From XN24 sp035514535 (GTDB lineage Bacteria > Pseudomonadota > Gammaproteobacteria > Steroidobacterales > XN24): DNA of 64,000 nt. Positions 8,919 through 18,600 of the stretch are shown in pieces. The stretch covers positions 1-64,000 of the forward strand of contig DATKAZ010000048.1 of assembly GCA_035514535.1 (NCBI GenBank), read 5' to 3'. Positions within the stretch are counted from its first letter, which is position 1, and every line of letters starts with the position of its first letter. The position numbers and the translations under genes are program-made. The notes under the pieces are model-generated. The model saw nothing but the letters and a program-made list of their open reading frames with translations, was not told the origin of the DNA and searched no databases.

Positions 8919-9037
8919 CGTGGCTCCTGGATAAGACCAACCGGGGACATGCGATCAGACCGGGCGCGGGGGGCAAAGGTTCAGCCGCGGCCCGCCGTGA
9001 CTGCGGATTCTAGCCGATCGTCCCGCGCCGGCGCCTG

Positions 9038-9988
9038 TCAGCCGCGCGGATGATGCCGCGCGTGCAGTTCCCGCAGGCGCTCGCGGGCGACGTGCGTATA
9101 GATCTGCGTCGTGGACAGGTCGCTGTGCCCCAGCAGCATCTGCACCACGCGCAGGTCCGCGCCATGATTCAGCAGGTGGGTGGCGAAAGCATGCCGCAGC
9201 GTGTGCGGCGACAGCGCCTGGCTGATCCCCGCACGCTCCGTGTAACGCTTGATGATGTGCCAGAAGGCCTGGCGGGTCATGCGGTCGCCGCGCCGCGTCG
9301 GAAACACGTATTCGGTCTGTTTCTCGAGCAGGATTTCTTCGCGAGGCCCGGCGATGAACAGCTGTAGCCACTCGAGGGACTCTTCGCCGAGCGGGATCAG
9401 CCGTTCCCGGCCGCCCTTGCCCGTCACCCTGACAACGCCCTGGTTCAGGTTGACCTGCGCGAGCCTGAGGCTGACGAGTTCGGTGACCCGCAGTCCGGTA
9501 GCGTACAGTACCTCGAGCATCGTCCGGTCCCGGTGCCCGAGTGCTTCCGTCGTGTCCGGCGCATCGAGCAGCGATTCCACTTCGTCCTCGCTCAGCGATT
9601 TCGGCAGCGGCCGGCCGATCTTGGGCATCGAGATCCGGGCCGTGGGGTCCTCCCCCGTACCGCGCTCGCGCAGCAGCCAGCGAAAGAAACGGCGAAAGCT
9701 GGACAACTGCCTTGCCGAGGATCGCGGCCGCGCGCCGCCTTCGACGCGCTCGGCAATGAAGCTCAGGACATCGCCGCGCGCGGCCTCGGTGATCGGGCGG
9801 CCTTCCCTGGCGACCCAGCGCGCCAGCGCCATGAGATCCGTGCGGTAGGCCGACAGGGTATTCTTCGACAAGCCACGTTCCATCCAGGCTGCGTCGAGGA
9901 ACCGGTCGATCGCCTGCTCGGAGGCCTCGAGGTAAACATCGTTGCCTCGCGCGCCGCGTCCACTGCCGTTGGTTGATTTTGGCCCCAT
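9038..9988 (-). CDS. xerD: Site-specific tyrosine recombinase XerD
   Basis: Resolves chromosome dimers at dif together with XerC. The N-terminal core-binding domain and C-terminal catalytic domain are complete; the catalytic set is visible as ATGLR (Arg), TGKGGRERLIPL (Lys), HTLRHAFATHL (His-x-x-Arg), LGHSD (His) and TQIYTH (the nucleophile Tyr). I place the start at ATG 9988 (316 residues) because GGAG lies just before it; a GTG at 10039 would give 333 residues but has no clear ribosome site. The usual length is about 300. Confidence 0.95.
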   Translation of the reverse strand: MGPKSTNGSGRGARGNDVYLEASEQAIDRFLDAAWMERGLSKNTLSAYRTDLMALARWVAREGRPITEAARGDVLSFIAERVEGGARPRSSARQLSSFRRFFRWLLRERGTGEDPTARISMPKIGRPLPKSLSEDEVESLLDAPDTTEALGHRDRTMLEVLYATGLRVTELVSLRLAQVNLNQGVVRVTGKGGRERLIPLGEESLEWLQLFIAGPREEILLEKQTEYVFPTRRGDRMTRQAFWHIIKRYTERAGISQALSPHTLRHAFATHLLNHGADLRVVQMLLGHSDLSTTQIYTHVARERLRELHARHHPRG

Positions 9989-10112
9989 CGTCTCCGCTTC
10001 GATGCCTGCGGGCCGGGATTCGGCCGCAGGCTCAATCACCCGGGATCATTCTCGGGGCACGCCGATGGCGGCGATGCGACGACCGTCACACATCCTGGCG
10101 TGATTAACATAA

Positions 10113-10128
10113 CGTGAAGCGGATCACA
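10113..10128. promoter_or_regulatory. CRP/Vfr-like palindrome upstream of xerD
   Basis: CGTGA-AGCGGA-TCACA matches the TGTGA-N6-TCACA consensus of CRP-type regulators in nine of ten positions. It lies in the 144-bp gap between the end of the TPR gene and xerD, inside an unusually AT-rich patch (ATTAACATAACGTG). The match is seen in the sequence; that any regulator binds it is inference. Confidence 0.35.
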
Positions 10129-10183
10129 TAATCCACGGGGCTGCAGGCTCGTATAAGGCCCAGGGCCTGTTGACACCTGGCCG

Positions 10184-11473
10184 CTAGCGCCCAGGGCGCA
10201 GCCCGGCGACCCGGATCTTGTCCTCGACGAAGCGCTGCCACTCGCGCGCCTGGCGGCGGGTGTCAGGATCGAAGTCCTGCGCCTGCCGGAACGCCTGGCG
10301 GGATTCTTCCAGCCGCTCGAGCTCCAGCAGCGCGATGCCCCGCAGCAGCCATGCGTTACCCGGCTCGCTCACGCCACCGAGCTCGAGGGCCCGGTCGACG
10401 GCCTCCAGGGCCGCCTGCCACTGGTTCTGTTCCATTCTCATCCGGGCCTTGCGCATGTACAGGTTGCCGTCGCGACTGAGCGGCGCCAGGCGATCGATCA
10501 CTCCGGCCGCGAGATCGAACTCGCGGGCGGCGACCCAGGCCTCCAGCAGCAACTCGAGAGTGGCCCGATCCGCCTCTACCCGGCTAGCGTCGAGCGCCCG
10601 GTCGAGGATCCGCCCGGCCTGGTAGGGAAGGCCGACGTACATGTTCATCCGCACGAGGTTGAGGAGCTTCTCCTGCCCGGTGAAGAGTCCGCCGTTGTAG
10701 GCGGCGGTCAACGCCGCGAGGGCCTCCATGTCCTGGTTCAGCTGCTGGTGAACTCCGGCCATCATCTCCCAGTAACGCAAGCGGTCGGGCCAGCGCGCGA
10801 CCATCCGGTTCAGCACATCCAATGCCCCGGCATGGTCGTCGAGCTCGAACAGGATCGCCAGCTCCAGCTGCAGCCAGCTCTCGCGCGGTTCGTCGCCGGC
10901 GCGCTCGAGCGCGCCGCGCACCCAGGACAGCGCCTCGCGGTGGCGGCCGAGCTGGACCAGGGCCTGGCCCATCATGATGCGGTCCTCGGCAGACGCGTCC
11001 TGCTGGTAGACGAAATACCGGCTCATTACGTCGACGGACTGCTGCCATCGCTCCAGCGACGCGTACAGCTGGGCGAGCGAGCGCAGCATGTTGAAGTGCG
11101 CGTCGTTCGGTAGCGCGTCCAGCGCGACGGCGCGCTCGAAGCGCGGCAGGGCCTCCGTCGGCCGCCCCAGCGCGACCAGCGCGTAGCCGGCGAGCTGCTC
11201 GCCCATGGCCCGCTCGTAGTCGTTGAGGTCGGCCCTGAGATAGGACTCCGCCATGGCCAGGGCGTCGGCATGCCGCCCGTCGCCGTACAACGCCGTGATC
11301 TGTTCGAAGCGCCGGTAGGCATGCTCGCTCATCATCAGGCCGGGCTCGCTCCGCCGGACGTCGGTCTCTGCGGCCTCCTGCGCCGCACCCGGCGCGGCGA
11401 AGCAGAGCAGGAGAAGGCCGGCGCATCGCACCAGGAGCTTCACCGGCCGTAGTTGGGTGCGGTGCGCTTTCAT
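10184..11473 (-). CDS. Exported TPR protein of the TonB operon
   Basis: A 429-residue protein with a signal peptide (about residues 1-31, ending PGAAQ) followed by tandem tetratricopeptide repeats through most of its length; the clearest are around residues 55-85, 90-125, 170-200 and 360-415. It is last in the DUF3450-ExbB-ExbB-ExbD-ExbD-TonB-TPR series and overlaps tonB by 4 bp (ATGA). Similar TPR proteins end TonB2-type operons in Shewanella and Vibrio relatives, where they are thought to assist the energy-transduction complex in the periplasm. The exact role is unknown. Confidence 0.85.
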   Translation of the reverse strand: MKAHRTQLRPVKLLVRCAGLLLLCFAAPGAAQEAAETDVRRSEPGLMMSEHAYRRFEQITALYGDGRHADALAMAESYLRADLNDYERAMGEQLAGYALVALGRPTEALPRFERAVALDALPNDAHFNMLRSLAQLYASLERWQQSVDVMSRYFVYQQDASAEDRIMMGQALVQLGRHREALSWVRGALERAGDEPRESWLQLELAILFELDDHAGALDVLNRMVARWPDRLRYWEMMAGVHQQLNQDMEALAALTAAYNGGLFTGQEKLLNLVRMNMYVGLPYQAGRILDRALDASRVEADRATLELLLEAWVAAREFDLAAGVIDRLAPLSRDGNLYMRKARMRMEQNQWQAALEAVDRALELGGVSEPGNAWLLRGIALLELERLEESRQAFRQAQDFDPDTRRQAREWQRFVEDKIRVAGLRPGR

Positions 11474-12099
11474 GGCCGCTGCGCGTCGATCTTGAACTCG
11501 ATGATCTGCTCGGCCTGGCGCGCCACCGCCTGGCCGTCCACGATGCGCGGCCGGAACTTCCAGCGCAGGATGGCGCGCATGGCCTCGCGATTGAACACGC
11601 GCGGCGGCTCGGCGGCGATCACCCGCGGGTCGGCGACCGAACCGTCCGGGTTGATGGTGAAGCTCAGCCGCACCCAGCCCTCGATATTGCGCAGCAGCGC
11701 GTCACGCGGATACTGCGGCTCGACGCGCACGATGGGGATCACCTCGGAATCGGCGCCGACGTCGCCCGGCTGCCACGCGGTGGCGACGACCGGCCCGCCG
11801 GTGAGGCCGATCACGATGTCGGGCGTCTCGATGTCGAGGACCTGCCTGGCGACCTCCTGTCGCGCCGTGGTCTCGAGCCTGGGTGGAGGCGGCGGCTCGT
11901 CCGGCGGCGGCGGTTCTTGCGGCAGCCGGCGGGTGCGCGTCTGCACGACTTCCTCGGGCCGGATGCGGACGAAGTCCACCACCTCGCCCGCATCGGCATC
12001 GTGCCGGAAGCCGTCCTGACCGCCCACCAGCGCCTGCATGACAAGGAACAGCAGCAACGCCATGCAGGTGCCGCCGGCCACCGCGAGCAGCAGGCGCAT
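11470..12099 (-). CDS. tonB: TonB-like energy transducer
   Basis: A 209-residue protein that should carry energy from the ExbB/ExbD motor to outer-membrane receptors. It has an N-terminal membrane anchor (about residues 3-26), a short proline-rich stretch (EPPPPDEPPPPP, about 62-73), and a C-terminal TonB domain (about 120-205) with PQYPRDALLRNIEGWVRLSF and the late YP/RWKFRP-type signature. The proline segment is far shorter than in E. coli TonB, as in TonB2-type proteins. It overlaps exbD by 1 bp (TGATG) and the TPR gene by 4 bp. No TonB-dependent receptor gene is in the window. Confidence 0.93.
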   Translation of the reverse strand: MRLLLAVAGGTCMALLLFLVMQALVGGQDGFRHDADAGEVVDFVRIRPEEVVQTRTRRLPQEPPPPDEPPPPPRLETTARQEVARQVLDIETPDIVIGLTGGPVVATAWQPGDVGADSEVIPIVRVEPQYPRDALLRNIEGWVRLSFTINPDGSVADPRVIAAEPPRVFNREAMRAILRWKFRPRIVDGQAVARQAEQIIEFKIDAQRP

Positions 12100-12512
12100 C
12101 AGCCGCCCCCCGCAGGGGCCTGCGCCGCGACCGAGATATTGAGGACCCCGCCGCGCCGCACCTGGTCCATCAGGTCGATCACCAGCCCGGTGGAGGCGCG
12201 CTCATCGGCGACGATCACCACCGTGCTTTCCGGGCTTTCGCTGCGTGCCTGCTCGACCATCTGCCGCACGGCGCCCAGCTCGACCGGGCGCTTGTCCATC
12301 CAGATCTGCCCGCCGGCGGAGACGCCGATGAGAATGTTGCCGCGTTCCTTCTGGGCGGCCGAGACCGCTTCCGGCCGCCGCGGATCGATGCCCGTTTCGC
12401 GGATGAAAGAGGTCGTGACGATGAAGAAGATCAGCATGATGAACACGATGTCCAGCATCGGCGTGATGTTGACTTCCGTGTCGTCCTGCTTTTCGGCATG
12501 CCTTCTGGTCAC
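12099..12512 (-). CDS. exbD: ExbD-family proton-channel subunit (copy 1)
   Basis: A 137-residue motor subunit with one membrane helix at about residues 17-38 containing the proton-carrying aspartate in NITPMLDIVFIMLIFF, and a periplasmic domain ending in GGVLNISVAA. The start is GTG at 12512 with AGGAGG upstream. It directly precedes tonB with a 1-bp overlap. The sequence clearly differs from the second ExbD next door outside the membrane helix, so this is an old duplication rather than a recent repeat. Confidence 0.95.
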   Translation of the reverse strand: MTRRHAEKQDDTEVNITPMLDIVFIMLIFFIVTTSFIRETGIDPRRPEAVSAAQKERGNILIGVSAGGQIWMDKRPVELGAVRQMVEQARSESPESTVVIVADERASTGLVIDLMDQVRRGGVLNISVAAQAPAGGG

Positions 12513-12552
12513 GATCCCCGGGTCCTCCTCGGTCTCCGCTGCAGCACCCGCG

Positions 12553-12960
12553 CTAGCGGGACGGCGCCGCGAGTGATACTTCGTCGGCCCCGGCCATGCG
12601 CGCCTGGTCGATGACGCGCACCATCAGGCCGGAGTCGGACGCGCGGTCGGCGATCACCACGACCGGCGTGTCGAAGCCGCGCGTCGCCAGTTCGCCCTCG
12701 ACGTTGGCACGTACGGCGCGGATATCCACCATGCGGTCACCGACTTCGACCTGGCCGTTCGCCGCGATGCGGATGGTGATGACCTCGGCGGTCTTTTTCT
12801 CCTCGCGCGGCTCGCTCGCGGGCCGGTTGAGGTCCAGCGCGATCTCCTTCACGAACGAGGTCGTGACGATAAAGAAGATCAGCATGATGAATACGATGTC
12901 CAGCAACGGCGTGATGTTGATCTCCGCCTCGTCACCGCCATGCCTGCGCTTGCGTCTCAT
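12553..12960 (-). CDS. exbD: ExbD-family proton-channel subunit (copy 2)
   Basis: A 135-residue ExbD homologue with the same helix signature (NITPLLDIVFIMLIFF, the aspartate essential for proton flow in the family) and a periplasmic domain. The ATG at 12960 follows the ExbB-type gene by 11 bp. Having two ExbD genes in one operon is characteristic of the extended TonB systems that also carry two ExbB-type proteins; the two copies may form a mixed rod or separate complexes. Confidence 0.94.
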   Translation of the reverse strand: MRRKRRHGGDEAEINITPLLDIVFIMLIFFIVTTSFVKEIALDLNRPASEPREEKKTAEVITIRIAANGQVEVGDRMVDIRAVRANVEGELATRGFDTPVVVIADRASDSGLMVRVIDQARMAGADEVSLAAPSR

Positions 12961-12971
12961 TGCAGGGCGCC

Positions 12972-13496
12972 TCAGCGGCAGACGAGCACGTCCGCGATTC
13001 CCGCGGTTTCGAGCTCCGCCTTCCGGTCCAGCCAGGTGGCGAAGTACAGTCCGGAGAGCGCCGCCACCAGGCCCGCCATCGTCGGAATCGTCGCCCTGGA
13101 TACGCCCGCCGCCATCAGGCGGGCGTTCCCCGTGCCGGTCAGCGCCATGACGTCGAACACCGCGATCATCCCGGTCACCGTGCCGAGCAGGCCGAGCAAC
13201 GGCAGCACCACCATCATCGACTTCAGCAGCGACAGGTGGCGCCGGCACTCCAGCCGGAGGCCGGAGATCAGCTCGGCCCTGATCTGCCGCGCGTACCACG
13301 AGGACGTGTCGCCGCGCCGGGCCCAGTCCTGCCGGAGCCGTTCGACCTGACGCGGCAGGGCGACGAAGAAAAACCACAGGCGCTCGAAGATGAAGGTCCA
13401 CATCAGCGCGGTGACGAACAGGATGCCGTAGAGGACCCCGCCACCGGCCTCGATGAAGTCGCGAATCGCGGCCAATGCGTCGGGCAGGAGGTTCAT
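12972..13496 (-). CDS. exbB: ExbB/MotA/TolQ-type proton channel subunit (short)
   Basis: A 174-residue three-helix motor protein. Helix 1 is at about residues 17-40 (GVLYGILFVTALMWTFIFERLWFFF); the paired conserved helices are at about 95-115 (VVLPLLGLLGTVTGMIAVF) and 132-155 (TIPTMAGLVAALSGLYF). The LLGLLGTVTGMI motif is the family's signature. The start ATG 13496 overlaps the upstream gene by 4 bp. It lacks the periplasmic extension present on the next gene. Confidence 0.94.
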   Translation of the reverse strand: MNLLPDALAAIRDFIEAGGGVLYGILFVTALMWTFIFERLWFFFVALPRQVERLRQDWARRGDTSSWYARQIRAELISGLRLECRRHLSLLKSMMVVLPLLGLLGTVTGMIAVFDVMALTGTGNARLMAAGVSRATIPTMAGLVAALSGLYFATWLDRKAELETAGIADVLVCR

Positions 13497-14836
13497 CCGC
13501 CGGGCTCCGCCTGGCGCGCGACAATGCCCGCGCTCTGTTCCTCGAGCACTTCGATCAGCGCCTTGCTGCGGCTCGCCACCACGCTGTGCAACAGGACGAG
13601 GGGAATCGCCACGGCGAGGCCGAGCACCGTTGTTACGAGCGCCTGCGAGATGCCGCCGGCCATCAACTTCGGATCGCCCGTGCCGAACAGCGTGATCGCC
13701 TGGAAGGTCGCGATCATCCCCGTCACGGTACCCAGCAGACCGAGCAGCGGCGCCACCGCCGCGATCACCTTGATGGAGCCCTGCCAGCGCTCGAGGCGCG
13801 GGATCTCCCGCAGGATCGCCTCGTCGAGCTTCAGCTCGAGCGCCTCGGTGTCCGCCGCGGGGCTGTCGCGATACACGGCCAGGATGCGCCCCAGCGGATT
13901 GTCGTCGCTCGGGGCATCGTTCTTCAGCTGCTTGCTGATGCGCGTGCCGACCGCGCCGAGATAAAACCAGCGCACCAGCGCGATCACGAGGCCGACCAGT
14001 CCCAGCACGATGATCACCGCGCCTACCGGGCCGCCCTGCGCGATGCGCTCCCGCAGGCTCGGCTCCTGGATCAGCAGCGCCAGCAGCGAGCCGCGGCCCG
14101 GGTCCACCGCAGCAGCCACCGTCGCATTCGGCGCGGCTTCGTACAGCTCGGCCGCCATGGCGCGATAGCGCGCCTGCGGCTGCCGCGACAGCTCCTGGAT
14201 CGATTGCGTGTCGGGCAGGTAGTGCAGGTAGCGATCGCCGGCGACCAGGTTGAACACGCCGATCCGCACGACGGACGCGGGCGCGGAGCTGCCGTCCGGC
14301 CGGATGATCGTGGTGTCGAAGCGCGCCACCTTGCCACCGCGAATCATCTCCTCGGTGAGCAGCGCGCGCAGCGCGTTCAGTTCCTCGACCGACGGCACAC
14401 CGCGAACCTGGGCCAGGCGCTCGGCCTGCTGTTCGCGCTCCGGGTGCTGGGCCGTGACCAGCGAGGTCCGCACGCGCCCGACCGTGTCGCCCGCGACCTG
14501 CCGCACGACGCCGAACAACTCGCCGAAATTGCCCAGCTCGAGGCGCAGATTCTCGTTCATCTCGGCGAGCCGCGCCTCGTTGGCGTTGAAGCGTGCGCTG
14601 AGCTCGTCGCTGCGACGGTGCTCGGCGGCCAGCGCCTCCCGCAATTCCTCCAGCAGGGCGCGTTGCTCGTCGCGGTTCGCCACGAAACGCTGCTCGCGCG
14701 CCTGGTTCTCCACGCTCAGCTGGCTGCGGGATTCGCGCACCTGCTGCAGCAGCTGGTCCAGGGAATCGACGGCCAGCACCCGCGGCGGGGCGAGAGCCGC
14801 GAGGAGGGCGACCGCCAGGATCATGACGCCCCTCAC
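13493..14836 (-). CDS. Large ExbB-type protein with periplasmic coiled coil (TtpC-like)
   Basis: A 447-residue protein combining a signal peptide, a long periplasmic region with coiled-coil character (about residues 25-105: many Glu/Arg/Leu heptads) and a second periplasmic domain (about 105-250), followed by a C-terminal ExbB-type channel of three helices (about 265-285, 355-380, 395-420) with LLGLLGTVTGMIATF. This architecture matches TtpC of Vibrio TonB2 systems. I use GTG 14836, which overlaps the DUF3450 stop as GTGA; ATG 14824 with GAGGGG before it is an alternative. Confidence 0.88.
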   Translation of the reverse strand: MRGVMILAVALLAALAPPRVLAVDSLDQLLQQVRESRSQLSVENQAREQRFVANRDEQRALLEELREALAAEHRRSDELSARFNANEARLAEMNENLRLELGNFGELFGVVRQVAGDTVGRVRTSLVTAQHPEREQQAERLAQVRGVPSVEELNALRALLTEEMIRGGKVARFDTTIIRPDGSSAPASVVRIGVFNLVAGDRYLHYLPDTQSIQELSRQPQARYRAMAAELYEAAPNATVAAAVDPGRGSLLALLIQEPSLRERIAQGGPVGAVIIVLGLVGLVIALVRWFYLGAVGTRISKQLKNDAPSDDNPLGRILAVYRDSPAADTEALELKLDEAILREIPRLERWQGSIKVIAAVAPLLGLLGTVTGMIATFQAITLFGTGDPKLMAGGISQALVTTVLGLAVAIPLVLLHSVVASRSKALIEVLEEQSAGIVARQAEPGG

Positions 14837-15609
14837 CGCGCCGGCTCCGGCTCAGGCGCCGGCAACGGCAGGCGCAACAGGTTCGGAGCCGCCTGTTTGC
14901 GGGCGATGCGCAGCCCCTCGATGACGTCGCCGCGGTGCTCGTCGGCGACTTCCCATGCGCGCGTGTTCTTGTTCCAGAAGCCGGTCTCCGCACGATCGGG
15001 GGTCTGGTAGGCGAGCAAAACGCGCCCGACCCTGAGGAAGTCCACGCGCCGCTCGCCGAGGCGGCCGTCCCAGGCCTCCGTGCTGCGGCTGAAATCGGCC
15101 TCGATCTGGTAGGCGTTCATGATCTGGCGATACTTCTCGGAGACGGTCACGTCGGCGCGATCCATCAGGTCGCGCAGCAGCTCCACGCGGTCGCGCCGCT
15201 CCTGCAGCTGGAACGGCATGTCGAGCTCGACGAAGCGCGCCAGGTCGTCGATCATCTCGAACATCAGCGGCACGATTTCCTGCTGCACCTCGCGGAAGCT
15301 CGCGAGCTGCGCGTCGATGTCCTGCTGTTCGCGCTCCTGGTCCCTGACCAGCGCCTCGAGGTTGTCGTTGTAGATGCGCGCGCGGTCGAGCTGCTGCGCG
15401 GCGACACGGTACTCGCCGAGCAGCTCGCTCGCCTCCTCGGTCAGCTGGACCACGCGTGTCTGCGAGCGTGCCGCCTCCGCCACGCTCGCGCGCTGCTCGG
15501 CCAGCGCCTGTTCCAGCGCAGGTGCCTGCGCCACGGCCTGCCCCGGCAGCAGCGCCGCCAGCCCCAGCGCGGCGAGCGCCGGCGCACGCCGTGTTCGGAT
15601 GTATCGCAT
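14833..15609 (-). CDS. DUF3450 periplasmic coiled-coil protein
   Basis: A 258-residue exported protein; signal peptide at about residues 1-26 (ending QAVAQ), then long charged helices with coiled-coil heptads (about 30-110) and a conserved C-terminal part with TGFWNKNTRAWEV. DUF3450 proteins stand first in TonB2-type operons and probably assemble with the large ExbB-type protein. ATG 15609 is chosen because GAGGA precedes it at good spacing; a longer start at 15624 would put extra residues before the signal peptide. It is the first gene of the seven-gene operon. Confidence 0.85.
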   Translation of the reverse strand: MRYIRTRRAPALAALGLAALLPGQAVAQAPALEQALAEQRASVAEAARSQTRVVQLTEEASELLGEYRVAAQQLDRARIYNDNLEALVRDQEREQQDIDAQLASFREVQQEIVPLMFEMIDDLARFVELDMPFQLQERRDRVELLRDLMDRADVTVSEKYRQIMNAYQIEADFSRSTEAWDGRLGERRVDFLRVGRVLLAYQTPDRAETGFWNKNTRAWEVADEHRGDVIEGLRIARKQAAPNLLRLPLPAPEPEPAR

Positions 15610-15640
15610 GAAATCCTCGGTCATTGCCGCCGTACGCGAG

Positions 15641-18600
15641 CTACATGTTGCGGCGATATTGCCCACCGACCTGGTAGAGGGCGTGGCTGATCCGCCCGAG
15701 GGAGCACCGCTTTACGGTCTCCATCAGTGCCTCGAATACGTTGCCGCCGCTGGCGGCCGTTTCCGCCAGCGCCGCGATGGCCCGCTCGCCGGCCTCCCCG
15801 CCGACCGCGTTGAACGCGCGCGTCGACGCCACCTGGGACTGCTTCTCGTGCTCGCTGGAGCGGATCAGCTGGCCCTCCTCGACCGAGGCGTCGTCGCCAC
15901 CACTGCCGAGGAAGGTGTTGACACCGATCAGCGGCAGGCTGCCGTCGTGCTTCTTGTGCTCGTAGTAGAGGCTCTCTTCCTGGATCCGGCCGCGCTGGTA
16001 CATCGACTCCATCGCCCCGAGCACGCCGCCGCGCTCGGCGAGGCGCTCGAACTCCTGGTAGACGGCCTCCTCGACCTGGTCGGTCAGGTAGTCGATCACG
16101 AAGGATCCCTGCCACGGGTTCTGGTTGCGGTTGAGGCCCAGTTCCCGGTTGATGATCAGCTGGATCGCCACCGCGCGCCGCACCGAGGCCTCGGTGGGCG
16201 TCGTCAGCGCCTCATCGAACGCGTTCGTATGCAGGCTGTTGCAGTTGTCGAACAGCGCGTACAGGGCCTGCAGCGTCGTGCGGATGTCGTTGAACTGCAT
16301 CTCCTGCGCGTGCAGGCTGCGGCCCGACGTCTGGATGTGGTACTTCAGCATCTGGCTGCGCGGCGACGCGCCGTAGAGCCGCTTCATCGCGCGCGCCCAG
16401 ATGCGCCGCGCAACGCGCCCGATCACGGCGTACTCGGGATCCATGCCGTTGGAGAAGAAGAACGACAGGTTGGGCGCGAAGTCGTCGATCTTCATCCCGC
16501 GCGCCAGGTAATACTCGACGATCGTGAAGCCGTTGGCGAGCGTGAAGGCGAGTTGGCTCACGGGGTTCGCGCCCGCCTCGGCGATGTGATAGCCGCTGAT
16601 GGAGACCGAGTAGAAGTTACGCACTTGCTGCGCCGAGAAGTACTGCGCCACGTCGCCCATCATGCGCAGCGCAAACTCGGTCGAGAAAATGCAGGTGTTC
16701 TGGGCCTGGTCTTCCTTGAGGATGTCCGCCTGCACCGTGCCGCGCACCGTCGCGAGCGTCGCGGCGCGGATGCGCGCATAGGTCTCTGCGTCCACGACCT
16801 GGTCGCCCGACACGCCGAGCAGACCGAGCCCCGAGCCGTCGTGGCCTTCCGGCAACTCGCCGCGGTACGCCGGGCGCTCGCGGCCGGCGAGCAGCTCCGC
16901 AATGCGCCGCTCGGCGGCCTCCCAGCCGCCGCTCTCGCGCAGGTGCCGCTCGACCTGCTGGTCGACGGCCGTGTTCATGTACATCGCGAGGATCATCGGC
17001 GCGGGGCCGTTGATGGTCATCGAGACCGAGGTCGCCGCGTCGCACAGGTCGAAACCCGAATACAGCCGCTTCATGTCGTCCAGCGTGGCGATGGACACGC
17101 CCGAGTTGCCGATCCGCCCGTAGACGTCCGGTCGCTCGTCGGGATCCTCGCCGTACAGCGTCACGGAGTCGAAGGCCGTCGAGAGGCGCGTCGCCGCATG
17201 TCCGCTCGCGAGGTAATGGAAGCGCCTGTTGGTGCGTTCCGGCATGCCCTCGCCGGCGAACATGCGGATCGGGTCTTCCTGCTCGCGCCGGTAGGGGTAC
17301 ACACCCCCGGTGTAGGGATAGGCGCCGGGCAGGTTCTCGCGCGCGAGGAACCTGAGAAGCAGGCCCCAGTCCTCGTACTGCGGCGGCGCGAGGCGCGGCA
17401 GCTTCAGCCGGCTCAGGGATTCCGTGTAGTTGTCGCCGCGGATGTCGCGATTGCGCACCCGGTAGCTGAAGTGCTCCGCCTCGACCCCGGCGCGCCGCCC
17501 GGGCCAGGCCTTCAACAGGTCGAGCGCTTCCGCCCCGACGGCGGCGAGGGCCTCGTTGTAGCGGCGTCGCAGCCCCGCGAGCGGATGCTCCCCGGCGACC
17601 TGCGAGTCGCCATAGGGCTCGAGCGGTGCGGGCCGCTCGTCGTCCAGTCCCTCGAGCGCCCGCCAGCAGGCCCATGCGAGCCCCGCGGCCTGTGCGGCGC
17701 GCTCCGCGTCCTCGTTGGCGCGCCGCCCGTCCTCGGCAATCTCCGCCAGATAGCGCACTCGCCGCGGCGGGATCAGCGCGCCGTGATCGCTCGAGGCCGG
17801 CAGGTCCGGCGGCGTCCAGTCGGCCGGCTCGAGGTCGCAGCGCGAGACGAGGCGCTCGCACAGCGCCGTGAACAGGCGGTTGACGCCCGGATCGTTGAAC
17901 TGGCTGGCGATCGTGGGGTAGACGGGCACGTCCTCGTCCGCCATCCGGAAGGCCTTGCGATTGCGCTTCCACTGCTTGCGCACGTCGCGCAGCGCATCCT
18001 CGGCGCCGCGCTTCTCGAACTTGTTCAGGACGACGATCTCGGCGAAGTCGAGCATGTCGATTTTCTCGAGCTGGCTCGCGGCACCGTATTCGCTCGTCAT
18101 GACGTAGACCGGCACGTCCACCAGGTCGACGATCTCGGTATCGCTCTGGCCGATCCCGGCCGTCTCGACGATGACGAGCCCGAAGCCGGCCGATTTCAGG
18201 AAGGCGATAGCGTCGCTGAGCGCAGCGCTGGTGGCGAGATGCTGGCGCCGCGTCGCAACCGAGCGCATATAGACGCGTTCGTCCACCAGCGAGTTCATCC
18301 TGATGCGATCGCCGAGCAGCGCGCCGCCGGTGCGTCGCCGGGTCGGATCGACGGCGAGGACCGCGATCGACAACTCCGGGAACGATCGCAGGAAGCGATT
18401 CAAGAGCTCGTCGGTCAGGCTCGACTTGCCCGCGCCGCCGGTGCCCGTGATGCCGATGACAGGCACCGTGCGCCCCGACTCGGGGGCGTCCCTGCGCAGC
18501 GCCTCGAGCGCCGCGGGATCGTCCGCGGCCTGCTCGATGAAGCTGAGCGTGCGGCCGATGCGCAGGTAGTCCCGTGGCCCGTCGGCGCCGGGCGGCAGCT

